Shown here: piece by piece, positions 1 through 12,322 of the stretch
Position numbering within the stretch: position 1 is the stretch's first letter
Layout: each line of letters begins with the position of its first letter
From: Neckera pumila
Taxonomy: Eukaryota > Streptophyta > Bryopsida > Hypnales > Neckeraceae
Direction: 5' to 3'
Assembly (NCBI GenBank): GCA_963969595.1
Contig: OZ018411.1
Coordinates: 28,469,445-28,533,444 of the forward strand
DNA: 64,000 bases
The notes under the pieces: model-generated
The model's database searches: none
Told to the model about the DNA's origin: nothing
What the model saw: the letters and a program-made list of their open reading frames with translations, nothing else
Translations under genes and position numbers: made by a program

Positions 1-280
1 GCGAAAGGCCTGTGTGCAAGCAGCCGCCACAAAAATCTCTGCTTCTCACTCAAGTGTGAACGAGGTTTCAAAGATTCTATATTTGAATTTGGCTTTGGGA
101 TTTCTATAGGTAATTGGAAAGCAGGCCAGGTTATCAAAAAATAATCGCCAGTTAAGTTAGTACCTACAGGGCCACGGGCGGCGAGGCTGTACTAACGTGA
201 TGACTTGGTCTACTTTGCAATTACCAGACATAATGTCAATGTATGAGAGTTGAGCTGTTTGACTTCTTTGATTGCTTAAT

Positions 281-543
281 CAATCAAAACATGCCACAAT
301 GATAAAAGTCTCTTGCATTTAGATTATGTTAGGTGGATCCACACTCACTAAGTTAATACCTGTTGGTAGCAGTAAAGATTTCTCTTAGATTTCTCACTGC
401 TGGACCAATGATATTTCTACTTCATACCCACCCTATTTGAAATTTGCACAAGGCAAATAGTGAGCATTATCAGTCTTAATCTGCCTCTTTTTAACCAATC
501 AAAACATGCCACAACGGCAAAACTCTCCTGCATTGACATTATG
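281..543. repeat. Pair of 48-bp direct repeats
   Basis: Positions 281-328 and 496-543 are near copies, both beginning CAATCAAAACATGCCACAA and both ending in ATTATG. They lie 215 bp apart. The second copy abuts the left end of the inverted-repeat element at 543-796, so the first copy shows what the site looked like without that element. Confidence 0.8.
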
Positions 544-796
544 ATTGAGCTTATAGTTGTATGACAAGCCTCTTGCGGAGATAAAGTCTAGGGTGAATGT
601 AAAAAAAAAGAACCCCTATTTGTGCCGTTTGTTAACACCTCTCCTAGCTAATTTGGGGCCTCTCATTGCAAATATGAACTCAGAATTTGCAAAGAAAATT
701 CATGTATAACAAATAAAACGTTCATGCATTTCCTCAAGGTAAAACAAAGGGGGCAAATTTCCGCAAGAGGCTCGTCACACAACTATAAGCTCAATC
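543..796. mobile_element. Small inverted-repeat element (MITE-like)
   Basis: The ends are a terminal inverted repeat of about 39 bp with roughly three mismatches. The left arm (543-582) starts GATTGAGCTTATAGTTGT and the right arm (757-796) is its reverse complement. The 254-bp unit has no ORF. I see no clean target duplication, so the superfamily is open. Size and structure fit a non-autonomous DNA transposon. Confidence 0.75.
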
Positions 797-2982
797 GATT
801 TCTATACTAATAAATAGGATTGCTTGATTTCAGAGTTCCTTGGACTTGATCTCTAGGAAAAATCCGCTCTAATAGATGATTGCTAGTTTTGTTTGTTCAT
901 CCTTGGTCTTGTCAAAAGGTTCTCAAGGAGTGTATGTGCACAAAGTTAGTTTCAAATTATTTTGAGCAACAAGGCGAGAGATATTGAACTTCAAAGTTTT
1001 TATTGCACGGGAAATTATAAAATGACATGGAAGTTATAAAATTTGTTGCAGAGAGTCATCAAGTCATTAGGCTCATAGTTTGGCAAACTAGCATATGTGT
1101 AGGGCAGTTTTGGCACTGTCTTGCTGAAATAATTTAGTTTTTGCAATTCAACAATTTGGGAGGGAGATAGGAAATTTTCATTTTTTGGCACTTTATTTTG
1201 GAATGATTCTTTCTATTCATACGTACATGTGTTACTTATTCTAATTTTCTCAAATTCAATTATTTCAGATTTTTAGAAATAGTTGTAAATAAATTTTTAA
1301 ATTTCGACATCTTCCAAATTTTCTCGAGTTATTTACAAAACTGACCTACACGTATGGTGTAGAACACTTCAATTGCAATGACATTGCACCAATGCTTTTA
1401 TTTTTACTTTGAAAAATATTTAATGATACATTATTTTTATCTTTGTTTTATTTTTATTTTTTTATTATTTATTGATAATTTATTTTTAATTATTTTTAAT
1501 TATTTGCCAACACTTTTGTAAACAAAAAGTACAATCAAGAAATTAATAGCACACACATGATATTAAATGTCAATGCTATTGATGATTTGCCATATTTAAC
1601 TCCTAAAGAACCATCATAACTAAAGGCCCAATACTGTTTCAAAATACTCATCTTCAAAGCAAAGTCAAAATCTTCATCAATAATTATTTTTAACAAATTC
1701 AACCGTAGAATCTTTTAGTTCAAGTACATTTTCTTAAGATTTTAGAGCAAATATCTCCACGGATTGCAAATTCAATGTGCCTAAGCTTCAAAATGTAGGC
1801 TTTTCTAGCCCTTCCAAACGGTGAAGTACTATCTTTCAACATTTTTAGAAAAAAACACATACAATATATCCTATAACTTGTACATTTTAGTTAATATGTT
1901 GAAAAATCGGTTGAAAACATATGCAAAAAAATTTAACCAAAAAAACTTTTATACTTGTTTTTTTTAAATTATAAAATAGAAAGTGTTATTGAATAAAAGA
2001 TGAAACTCATATGCAAATAACTTTTAGAAGAATTTGTGAATAATTAATCCCAATGGTGAGAATGTTCTAGTAAACAATTGATGCTCTTTAATTTTATTTT
2101 TCTTTGAAAATTTTCAAAATTGATAGCAAAAGACAACTTTATATGAATTTTCTACCTTTATTGCCTGCAAAATAAAACTCCTCAAAAATTTTACTTCATT
2201 ATTTGGATTTGAATGGTTCAAGTTTTTTCAACAGTTATCAATCTATATAATCTCTTAAAAAAATTTATATTTTTTAGAATATTAATTAGCTGCCAGGTTT
2301 GACAATGAAATAAGAAACTAAAATTAAACTTCTAACTTTTGCAAATTTATCGGAATGACATGAAACAAAGCTTCAAAACTCAGATTATGATGAATAGCAT
2401 CTATGCTAAAAACTTTATGCAAAGCTTTCAAACTATGAAGTCAAAAGAGCTTGCCTAAGTTTTCAAAAAGCCCAAAATAGGCTCCTTGGTCCTTTAGGGG
2501 TTAAAGGACTGAGATTTAGAATTGGCTTAGCCATCACTTCTAGTATTAAGGGGTCCAATATTGTTTAATTGAAAAGTTCTTAAATTTGACCTATTGATTA
2601 GCTTTGAGTGCAAGCACATACAACTAATATGATTAAACATTTAGTGTTAATATCCTTTAATTTATTGTAAGAAAATAACTAAGAACATTGGAGGGACTGA
2701 AAGTCATATTTTTTGAAAATCACACTTTTTGAAAAATGAGAAGTTGGAAGTGGTTCTAAAGAATATTTAGAAGTGGAAAAGTTTAAATCACTCCATTTTG
2801 TTTAATGAGGTTTTTTGGGACAATAATGACAAATTTTGAGACAAATAAATGAAATACAAACAATAAATAAAAAATTAAATAGCATTAAAAATATACCAAA
2901 AATGTATTCATGTTCACAACAAATACAACTGAACTCAATAAAAGCTTAAAACTGTGAATAATAAACACACAAATATCCTTAC
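797..2982. other. AT-rich stretch, no gene seen
   Basis: Very AT-rich sequence with stops in every frame. Around 2490 there is a CTTTAGGGGTTAA motif that also marks the end of the dispersed AT-rich repeats found near 23.8, 29.2 and 34.4 kb, so part of this stretch is probably an old member of that family. Confidence 0.6.
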
Positions 2983-3182
2983 CCACGCTAGAAAGTTGTA
3001 GTTCTTGCAATGCCTCCTCAATTTTTGCCAAACTCTTGTGTTTTACTCCAATCATATATTCACGTACTTTTTCAACACCGCTTAGATTGCAATTGCAAAT
3101 TGAGCAGTTGTACTTATCTGCTCTCTGTTTTGGAGCTTTTTCTAATAGCAGCACGTAGGGGTTGATTACTAGGCTCATTTTC
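2983..3182 (-). pseudogene. Orphan exon with degenerate U1/matrin-like zinc finger
   Basis: A 200-nt open segment on the minus strand is bounded by a plausible acceptor (ATAATGTGCAG) and donor (G|GTAAGGATA). It encodes a Lys/Glu-rich peptide with the pattern C-x2-C-(13)-Y-x5-H followed by a helical stretch (KSLAKIEEALQELQL). This resembles U1/matrin-type zinc fingers (C-x2-C...H-x5-H), but the first histidine is tyrosine. No partner exons were found on either side, so it is either a fragment of a captured gene or one exon of a gene I cannot assemble. Family assignment is tentative. Confidence 0.35.
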
Positions 3183-3342
3183 CTGCACATTATAAATTTA
3201 TAAATTAAAATTAATAACTTTAAAAATCCATCGGTATGATTCATTTATATAAAACAACAAATATAATTATAAAGAGTTGAAATATTATAAATCAGCATAA
3301 ATAAAAACGAAATATTTTTTTAAATATAATTAATTCAAATTA

Positions 3343-3990
3343 GAAATGACAACAGACCACTGACTTTGAACAAGGGCTTAAAAATTTAAGTACCTCGCCT
3401 TTATTCAGAAATCACAAATCAACGTCGAATCTTGGTTTAATACAAGATTAAAGACAAAACCATTATTTGAACTTGTTGTTTTCATTATCAAAAAAACTAT
3501 AGGATGTCACCAGACTTCAATTATAAAATGGCAACAGACCATGGACTTTGAACAAGGGCTTAAAAATTTAAGCAAAACACAAAACCGTTATTTGAACTTA
3601 TTGTTTTCATTATTAAAAAAGCTATAGGATGTCACCAGACTTCAATTATGAAATGGTAACAGACCACTAACTTTGAACAAGGACTAAAAAATTTAAGCAC
3701 CTTGCCTTTATTCAGCAATCACAAATCCAACCTTGAATCTTGGTTTAGTGTAAGATTAAATACAAAATTATTGTTTGAATTTGTTGTTTTCATTATCAAA
3801 AAAGTTGTAGGATGTTACCAGACTTCAATTATGAAAATGCAACAGACCACTGACTTCGAACAAGGGCTTAATAATTTAAGCACCTCGCCTTTATTCAGCA
3901 ATCACAAATCCAACCTCGAATCTTGGTTTAATATAAGTTTAAATACAAAATTGTTATTTGAACTTGTTCTTTCCACTTTAAACTTACTTT
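3343..3990. repeat. 182-bp tandem repeat, four units (one shortened)
   Basis: The marker ACAGACCA recurs at 3352, 3534, 3659 and 3842, giving spacings of 182, 125 and 183 bp. The second unit carries an internal deletion of about 57 bp. Units share landmarks such as GAACAAGG and GATGT(C/T)ACCAGACTTCAAT. The monomer length is typical of plant satellites, but only four units are present, so this is a short local array. The reading frame at 3702-3995 is a by-product of the repeat. Confidence 0.9.
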
Positions 3991-5685
3991 TATAATTTAT
4001 AAAACACATGTGACATTTGACAAATAGTTCAGGCAGCATGCAAACCAATAGAATCTACAATAATATAATAAATAAAAGAAATATAAATCACTTGTGATTC
4101 AAAATTATTTTTTCACGATGAATTATCAATCAATTTACCCACATGTTCACAACAGTTCTGTCTTGAAGAGCCTGTCCTAAAAAATTGAAACGTATTATTA
4201 CTTTTAAAAAAACTAACCAGAGCTTCATGAACTTTTCTTATAATCATATTAAAACTTTTACCATGTGCCCATACAAGCGAGGGAAAAATGTGGTAGCTCT
4301 GTCCCATACCCAGCCATTAACCAATTTTTTTCCCTAATCAGGACCAACTCACTGCCGAAGCGTAGGAGGGCCATAAATTTTTGCCGACCCTACTCACTTG
4401 TATAGTAAACACAAAAAGATCAAGTGATCACCAACAAAAGGGAGTGCACCCTCAGGTCAGGTCGGGGTTAATCCACACACCTTTACCTCTTCATGTGAAC
4501 CTACATGCCATGATAATCAAGCGGTTCTATAAATCACAACTTTTTGTAATTGAAAAACAAGAAATTGTGTCACATACCTTGCGTTTTTTATTAGAACAAA
4601 GTCCTCTCCCGCTTCTATTTCCGCAATACAATTTGTAGAATCATTGCTTAGACTTGATAGTCCTCGAGTTTCCAACTACCATACATTTTTCTTAATCACA
4701 ACACTAAGCCCTAACTCATCATAGTACAAATCTCAAACACTAATCTTGGACATTCTAACAACGAGCTTCGCCGCATTTTAAAAGCTTTCATTTAAATTAA
4801 AAAACTCCATCTAAATCAGAGTTCATGAACTATGCTTAATACAATTCTCATAGCGTCTTCAATGGCCTAATCATAGGGCTGGACATAAACCAACTCTCTC
4901 AGCCCCTCTGCAATGGCAATTGCAACATCACTAATCCATTGGCTTGAGCCCAACCCTGAATCCAAGAAGTCCACCACTCAATCAAATGCCTATAAAATCT
5001 AAAAGTTTTCACACGTCATGAACCTACATACACTTCAGTAAGCCACCTTTGAATGAAACATCATCCATAATATCATTTCAGGCAAACGGCATTAAACCAT
5101 TCTACAGGGAAGATTGGTCCTCAACACTAACGGCATATGAACAAGATATGTATGCATACCAACTCAATCGATAGGTTCAATCAAAGCTCTCGAATTGCAA
5201 GATATATGCCTTTCTTCATTGCATAGTGACCATAGTGCATGACAAAATTGAATTGCAAGAAATAACAAAGCCCATTATTCCACTCTCTTCGTTATCCTAG
5301 TGCTACCCTAAAAACAAGACCTCTATCCTAAAATCATCGTATACAAGCATCGTCCTTCAATCGGAACGTGCAGAGAAGGTAGAAATTTCTAAACCCCAAA
5401 AGCAATAGTAAATGATAGCAGATTTTGCATCACCAAAAACTAATGCACGGGAAAGAATTTTGAAGTTCAAAATTGCACGGTGTCCAAAGTAGAAGAAAGT
5501 ACTGAAATCTTGAAGTGGAAGTGGACAGCTCTGACACAACCTGTTGGGAACTTGTATCATCCTCCACCCCAACTCTTAAACCCTCGTAAAACCCAAAATA
5601 GAAGACTCCACATCTACAAGAAGCTCTGAAATGTAGCGAAGAGAGACAAACCTGGGAATGTGGAGTCCAGTGTGGGATGGCCTAG
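3991..5685. other. No supported gene
   Basis: Only short unrelated ORFs with no recognisable domain. The last 300 bases could be the 3' untranslated region of the minus-strand terminal exon at 5686-5849. Confidence 0.5.
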
Positions 5686-5849
5686 TCACTTGTTGATGAT
5701 ACAACAAGTGTTGCGCAGATGAGTGATACCTTCCTCTAGCCGCACCATGTCTAACTCATCTTCAAATGATGTATTGTATATTCCAAACCGTTCTCTTCCC
5801 TTCATCTTCTTTGGCCGAGGGGTCTTCTTGCCATCTCTGGGTGGTTCAC
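5686..5849 (-). CDS. Probable 3'-terminal exon of an unrecognised gene
   Basis: Minus strand. A good acceptor (TTTGATTCTGCAG) is followed by 164 nt open to a TGA at 5686-5688. The peptide starts with a basic Pro/Lys/Arg segment (PPRDGKKTPRPKKMKGRERF), then an acidic helical part (FEDELDMVRLEEGITHLRN), and ends CCIINK. Unlike the surroundings it has coding-like composition and no low-complexity sequence. I do not recognise the family. Upstream exons would lie at higher coordinates, where the locus is repetitive and broken by LTR-type insertions, and I could not link them with confidence. Confidence 0.45.
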
Positions 5850-7004
5850 CTGCAGAATCAAACTTGACAATCTAAGTTACCAATTCTACAAATGCATGAG
5901 CCAACCCTTTTTTTGAAAACGTCCCATAATCGTAGAAAACACGACTCTCAATGAAGCTGTGTAATTGAAGAAGAATCCCTGAACATCGCAGTTTGTGTAT
6001 GTGTGAAGCATTCCTAAAGCCATACTGCAAAAATCCGTGATGAAGCTAGTTAATATTGATTTGCAAAGTTCATGCACTCCATCAAATGACACAATTCTCC
6101 GAAGCCCAATTCGCTATGAAGAAAACATGAGTTTTTACAAGAACAATCCACGTATCTACAATACACGTAAGTTCAGTAACATCATAAAATTTCTAACATA
6201 GAAAATCCTTCATGAGCATTTAGTGGTTACAATACTTGTACAAAACCCTGAGGTACAGCACCCATGCAACAAAAGATTCACACGACCTACATTTGTCTGC
6301 TACGGATGATCAGTAAAAGAGGTAGACTGTTGCTCAAGTGACACCACTCAAGGAAATGAACACTTCTGGTACATTCTCTTCATATAAAATACGCTCTGCC
6401 TCTCATGACAACACTCCAATACATAATTTCAGTGTCAAGGAAACATGAGATTTCAAATGAATATCTTGCACCTATCTCTACAATCAACGTAATTCTGGAA
6501 ACATCTTAAAACTTTCTAATCCGAAAAATTCTTGATGAGCATTTGGTGACCAAATGTCATTGCTCTCTAGATAATTGCATAAAAAAGAAATATGATATTT
6601 CACATGAATGTCCGGCACCTGTCTCTACAATCTATCTAAGTTCAGACAGATCGTGCAAATTCTCAACCAAAAGGCTTTTGATGAGCATTACTTGTTCATC
6701 GGCAAGTTTAGGCGACGCTCCCTAGATAGGCCCAGCTTCCCCCAGCTTTTTAACGCAACACCATCGAGCAAGTGTGAATAGGGTACCTTGGAAATAGACC
6801 TGCAAGTGAAGAGCTGGACTTTTCAGCCGACACAGAAACTAATACACCATGTCACAACTGAATGGGCACTTAAAAAGATCAGTTCACGGCACAAAAGAAA
6901 ATGCAGTCTCAAGAGATGGCAATAGACATTGAATCTTTCTTTAAACACTTAACAAAAAAAGCGACGATAAACCCCAAAGCATTACAAATCCAAACACATG
7001 CTGA
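5850..7004. other. No supported gene; short local duplications
   Basis: Short ORFs only. Blocks around 6120-6240 and 6420-6560 resemble each other: both carry ACATGAG, a run on catctac/tctctac, ACGTAA and a CTTGATGAGCATTT-like string. This suggests an old local duplication. Confidence 0.45.
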
Positions 7005-7145
7005 AGGCAAATCTCTAATCAACTAAAAGATACAAAGCCCAGGATCATCATCACTCTAGCTTATCTACAGCTTTGCATAACCTCTAACCACATTTTCCAT
7101 TCATCATAAGCTTGGATTGGAAAGGCAAATTGGCAAAATCCAAAA
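7005..7145. repeat. Locus segment duplicated at 12245-12322 plus 20613-20690
   Basis: This segment (CTGAAGGCAAATCTCTAATC through CATCATAAGCTTGGATT) recurs as two halves, 12245-12322 and 20613-20690, separated only by the large LTR-type insertion at 12323-20612. On the minus strand part of it is open and reads AYDEWKMW, so it may derive from an exon, but I cannot connect it to a gene. Confidence 0.8.
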
Positions 7146-7289
7146 TGAATTGACCTAGATTGCTTGGATTCCGCAAGTCAAAACAATGAATGCTATGATT
7201 GGCTGAACCAGTCTGCAACCAACATAATATACATCGTGACGTGTGAATATCAATGGCAGCATACAAGCCAACACACCATAACTAGAGAT

Positions 7290-7670
7290 ATGCGGACACA
7301 AGCTTGAAATCAACATGGAAATATAGAACGGAACCAACCAAACCATTCACCATAGCTTAGCTTGAGAGATATGCGTAGAAGCTTGAGATAGATTTTCTAA
7401 AACAAGACTAGTAAAACCACTCACCATAGCCAGTTTGAGGGACATGGACATGAGCTTGAAATAGATATGGCAAAACACAACTAGCAAAACCACCCACCAT
7501 TGCCAACTTCAGAAACACGGACAAAAGCTTGAGATCAATACAGGAAGACAAGACTAGAAAAAACACTCACCATTGCTTAAGATACATGGACAAAAGCTTG
7601 AGACTGAAAAGGTAAAACAAGACTAGTAAAGCCACTCACCATAGCTTGAGAATGATATCTAGCAACAGGG
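7290..7670. repeat. Minisatellite with units of about 70 bp
   Basis: The marker AGCTTGA recurs at about 7301, 7380, 7453, 7526 and 7595, so units are 68-80 bp. Shared landmarks are GGACA(A/G)AAGCTTGAGAT, GGCAAAACA.GACTAG and CCACTCACCAT. Further diverged units occur near 8350, 12160-12240 and 21460-22060, so this was one larger array before the LTR-type insertions split it. Confidence 0.8.
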
Positions 7671-7674
7671 TTAC

Positions 7675-7775
7675 AGGGCCAGGGAGAAGATGGAGATGAG
7701 AGCAATGTCCAAGCATGTTAGAACAAATGCAGCTCCATCCAAATATGAAGCAAAGGACCAAAACCTAGAGTGCGC
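7675..7775. repeat. Triplicated segment (copy 1)
   Basis: The block with GGAGAAGATGGAGATGAGAG and GCAGCTCCATCC recurs at about 21640-21760 and 22550-22660. Each copy follows minisatellite-like sequence, so the whole unit (minisatellite plus this block) appears to have been duplicated. Confidence 0.7.
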
Positions 7776-8404
7776 TTGGATTTCAATGTACACAAATTGT
7801 TCACCTGCGACACAGCTGCCGGCCTATCTTTGACTTTGTCTAGGGTTCTACATGCACAATATAAACCTGCATATCAATACTATCTGGTTGATTGTAGGGT
7901 TTAAATAGAGAACGATTTAGGTGAAAGTTTCACGACAAACATAGTCTAACTATGTAATGAGGCAATGACATACAGGCCTCAATAAAAAACAAATCCAACC
8001 TCCAGATGTCAAATACTTTTGAAGTACACTGCAATTCAAATTGCAATGCACCAATACTATAATTTGCATAGCAATGCATCGGGCAATTCTCTATAAATCA
8101 AAGTGCCCACATCCGAAAGTAGTCTCCAACTCACATACCCCAAATGAGGATCGGAGAGCAAATGGGACTGCAAACTCATTCTGAAATAGACATACAGGTC
8201 CTGTAACAACTGCACTGAAGTGGCACTGGGCACCTTTTTCTCACATTTCTCTCACAAACTCGATGTCAGCACACAATCCTTGATTCAAATTGCGGTGAGG
8301 ATTGATTTGGCATTACAGGAGAACAATATTAGCAGAATTGAACACCATAGTTTGCAATACATGCATGGACAAAAGCTTGACATCAATATGGCAAAGTAAG
8401 AATA

Positions 8405-11400
8405 TGTCGTAGCACAAGGAAGCACAAATCCTACCTTTAGGTGTTTAAAATGGTAAAACATCCAAGATGACTCATGTATTGTTCCCACAGGATTTCACTT
8501 GTAGTTCCTTCAATATAACCGGAATAGGATTTGGAAAACCAACCTAAGACACCAGAAATCGGAAATGGAATCCGGAAACTACCTTATACACATCAGTTCT
8601 CCTAAAATATTCTCTGTCTCAATTCATATGATTCCTTACAAATTTACCAAACATGGAAGAGTGTCACTATCCTGTACTTCTTCCAAATCTGGATCCGTAC
8701 CTTGTAACAAAAGTAACTGAAAATAGAAGTTTAACCTCTCATTCAAAGGGATCCGCTCTTGGCTTAAGGAAGGACGCGTAAATCCTATCCTTTTGATGAT
8801 TGAAGTGATTGAAGGTTCACTAAAGAAAACAAAAAGACAAATAAGTTAGAACGTAAATTCTTTCTTACAACAGATCCGGAAACTAATCTGCACCTGCAAG
8901 TCACTTAGAAAATCCCCACAATCTTCTCAATACTACAGCAACAGACCTATCCGGAGAGAATTCCAAAAGATGAATCAGGTACCCCGCTAACTAAAAGATT
9001 CTAACTACCTTCCCGTTCCTCTCTTCCGGATATGGCAAGACCTCATCAGATGTCGGCTAGCGTTTGCACTCCAATCTGAAGAACTCACCTAACCTAAGAA
9101 TGGCTATCCCACTCAGAAGACACCCAAGGAACATCAGCAGCTGGAACTTCCTCTTAGTACACAATGTTTCTTTAACCAATCCCTAATACTCACAGAATCG
9201 GATCCAGACAAAATCCGGGGGCTATCTATTCTACTCCAGCACCTGCAAATCAGCTACCCGCACTTACAATTATTGAAATACATATGGCATACCAACACAG
9301 ACTGAGACTTTTCAGACCATTGCTTATGAAGTGAAAATCTAAATCAATTTGCAAAATGCTAAAAAATACAAGTAAGAACATCCGGGGCTTTAAACCAAAG
9401 TCAGCCCCCTAAATACTCATCCCAAAGAATCCTAAAAGGCCCCGTGGAATAAAATTAGAGGACAAAGGAATGACAGTTGTCATTCCTTATCCTTCCCAGA
9501 TATTTCCTATCTTACCAGCCAATCCTCAAAATGTGGATCTTAGATCCTAAAAACCCGGAAAGTACCGTCCAGGTGCATGCAGCTGAAAAAGTAGCTGCCC
9601 AATAGCTTTCTAACACTCAAAAACTGGGTTTTCATCTACTGATCTAGGCTTACCCTAAGGAACTTTCAAACTACTTTTTATTTAGCTTGGAAGAAGGTTC
9701 CTCATGTTTGGAGGCGCTCTTCCTAGGGGGCTCTTTCCTAATGGCAAAAGGCTTAGCTGTCTTCTTATCCTTGCCTGAAGTCTTTTCCTTGAAGCTTGAT
9801 GGAGAAATCATGGCCTAGTCAGATTCCTCTTCCTCTTCCAAGTCGAGTTGAGACTCTAATTTGGATCTAGATCCGGATCCGCTGTCCTCCTTTGTTGACT
9901 AATTGGGCGACTTGTTCTCTCCCCAATAATAACTTCCCGAGGATGCCTCCCGCGCCCGTTTGGTTGTGGTCTTTGTCTTTGTCATGCTTATCTTCTGCGG
10001 AGAGGGTTTGAAGCCTTTGCTCTGTGGTGTCCGGAACTCGTCCTTCTTCTTCTGGATCCTACCCTTGGATCCGGATTCGAGTCCCGATCCTTCTCCTCCT
10101 TTTGACTTTTGCTTGAAAGGGTCCTTTGTGGGCGTCTTCCCCTCCTCTCTGTCCTTTGACTTCACAAGTGTGGGCGGAAACTGACCCGCTTGTTGGAGAG
10201 CCTCTCGGATCTTGTACATCAACTTCCTGATGGTATCAAAGTACTCCACACAAACCAAGACGGCTTTGACTGCGGCTTTCGATTTAGCCTTGTGAATTTC
10301 CTCATCAAAACACTTGGCTTTGTTCAGTACGTTCCTAGAATACCCTATAAACTTCCTGACCTTCCTAAGACTCTCCTCTGACTCAGAGGAAAGTTTTTGC
10401 ACTTCTTTGCTTCCCTCCTCCCTCCTTTCTCACTTTCAATGGAGTGATTCATTCTCATCGGCCAATTCCTTGAACTCGGTTTTCTACTTCTGGATATCCT
10501 TCTGCGGGATCAGACCCTCTATCGATTCTACAAGCTCGGACGCTTTGATCCCACCAAGCAGCCTATAAACTTTTCTAACTCAGCTTCTCTCAATATCCAA
10601 GTCTTCTTTTGTCTTCTCTAGGTCCTCAATAATCCTTCCTAGAGGATCCTCTCTCTAGACTTCCGGTTTTGGAGAACCCTTCTACTCACTTTGGGATCCT
10701 TTATTCTTTTCAGAGGATGGGATCTTCCCTGAAGACTCTCGTTTCATAGCTGACGAGCCTCTCCCTGATTCTTCATCTGTCTTTTCTTCCTATCCTCACT
10801 CTCTCTCTCTTGAGGTGGAGTGATATTGAGTTTCCGAATGGTGGAGGCCGCTTTCAAAACTACCTTCTCTTGATTCCTCAGCATGTCTAGATACTCGTAC
10901 AAGTGAAAGAGGAAAGGCCCGATAGAAGTCGGCTTTGTACCTCTCAAAGAGGTGACCATCTTCTGAACTAAATCCCTTAGAATGGCTGTCCAGAACACCT
11001 TCCTCTTTCCACTCAGTGCTCCGAATATTGTGTTGGCCCATATTATTGTTATCCAATTCGGTCTTTCCAGATAAAGAATGGGAACCAGGAACTCTAAAAC
11101 TCTCTTGTCGCTTTCTGACTTGCAGTCCGCTACTGTGTAGCCGTCTTTTACATGAGGAGGGTTTAGAAACTTACATTCCGCGCATTTGTCCATCTAAGAG
11201 GCCAACCCTTCTCGCGCGCGCGGAAAGTTGTACACCTTCTTCCACATCTCGATTGTCCACTTGCCGGAAAGAGCCCAAGTGGTCTTGACCCACTCGTTTG
11301 ACTGGTTCTTCAAGAGCTCGTAAATCATGTCATTGTCCCTCAAGCTCTAGGGTTGATGCAAAAACAAGGCGACCCCAATCTGGCCCAGATCTTCCTCCAA

Positions 11401-12138
11401 CTGCTTCCCCTCCTCCTCCTCCTTTGGAATGGCCAAGTAGATGGTTTTGAACTTTAGCTGCATCGCTCCGTTGCCCTTAGCCTTCACCATTGCTCTCCAA
11501 GGCACTGATACTCCACTCAACTAATGCCTCACTCAGTGTCTACAAGAGAGAACTACTAACAATTTCCTGCCTAGCAAGAACCCTCTTCTGCTCTGTCAAC
11601 TCCGGGAACAGAAACCTTTCTCTTCTATCCAGAGACACTCTTGTGCCAAAAGCTTCACTATTGCACTCCAGAGGCAATCCCAATTTAATGATGAGAATGA
11701 GGATGGGAGTTCTGACCTTTGGAACTTCCTTCAAATGCTGAGTCTGCCGGATTAGGGTAGCCGTTATCCTCCTGCATGCGGAAAATTCTAATTGTTGAAC
11801 AGTCATCCCTAATCTCCGGTACGGCCATTGGATCCTATACCCGCCTGACTAGCTCCCAATAGGTGTTTTGATATCCTCCGGTATATTTTTGTACCCGGAC
11901 CCGGTATTTAGAGCAATTTCCGGATCTCAATCCAATTCCGGTTTCTAGTAAGAACAAGAAATATTAACTATTGTTCTTAACCTAATTATCTATCTACCAT
12001 TACTATCCTAGCAAGGAATGTTAATTGTAATAAGACTTTTAGTTTACTCTTGGATAAAACAAAAGATTGTATCCATACTAACTCCTTTCCCCAATTTCCT
12101 CTTCTAATAAGACTTATTCTAGTTTCCAGGCCACCACA
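8405..12138. mobile_element. LTR-type insertion 1 (solo-LTR-like), 3.73 kb
   Basis: The unit starts TGTCGTAGCACAAGG and ends GGCCACCACA, and is flanked by a 5-bp target duplication with one mismatch (GAATA 8400-8404, AAATA 12139-12143). TG...CA ends with a 5-bp duplication are the hallmark of LTR retrotransposon integration. No internal copy of either end, primer-binding site or pol gene was seen, so it resembles a very long solo LTR or a non-autonomous derivative. It sits inside a unit of the 70-bp minisatellite: joining the flanks restores the unit. The insertion at 12323 is a diverged copy in the same orientation. Confidence 0.85.
9671..11490 (-). pseudogene. Decayed minus-strand ORF of LTR-type insertion 1
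   Basis: Reading from ATG at 11490 to the stop at 9671-9673 gives about 607 codons interrupted by stops and frameshifts. Order: an N-terminal part (MVKAKGNGAMQLKF), a conserved central block with VLEFLVPILYLERPN, ALSGKRKVFW and GPFLFHLYEYLD, a charged coiled-coil segment, and a basic Ser/Lys/Pro-rich tail. The second insertion carries the same protein in the same place with different lesions, which shows that the frame is real. I do not recognise the family and see no protease, reverse transcriptase or integrase motif. The frame runs antisense to the plus-strand TG...CA reading, so either the element is oriented on the minus strand or this is an antisense ORF. Confidence 0.6.
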
Positions 12139-12322
12139 AAATAGAAGAACAAAACACCACATGGTGTGACATATGAACAGAAGCTAGCTTGAGATCAATA
12201 ACACTGGCAGAATACGACTAGAAGAACCAACACACCACAACTTGCTGAAGGCAAATCTCTAATCAACTAAAAGATATAAAGCCCAGGCCCAAAGAGCATC
12301 ATCACTCCAGCTTATCTACGGC
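12139..12322. other. Host sliver between two LTR-type insertions
   Basis: This 184-bp remnant of the older locus comprises the right part of a minisatellite unit followed by a segment duplicated at 7005. It ends in ACGGC (12318-12322), the left target duplication of the next insertion. Confidence 0.8.

Noticed and set aside
3702..3995. A 97-codon ORF with an internal peptide repeat (LFSNHKSNLESWF twice)
   Set aside because: It is the translation of two units of the 182-bp tandem repeat; no start context and no other sign of coding.
7290..7670. CRISPR-like array
   Set aside because: The whole 70-bp unit repeats; there are no unique spacers, and this is a plant nuclear sequence.
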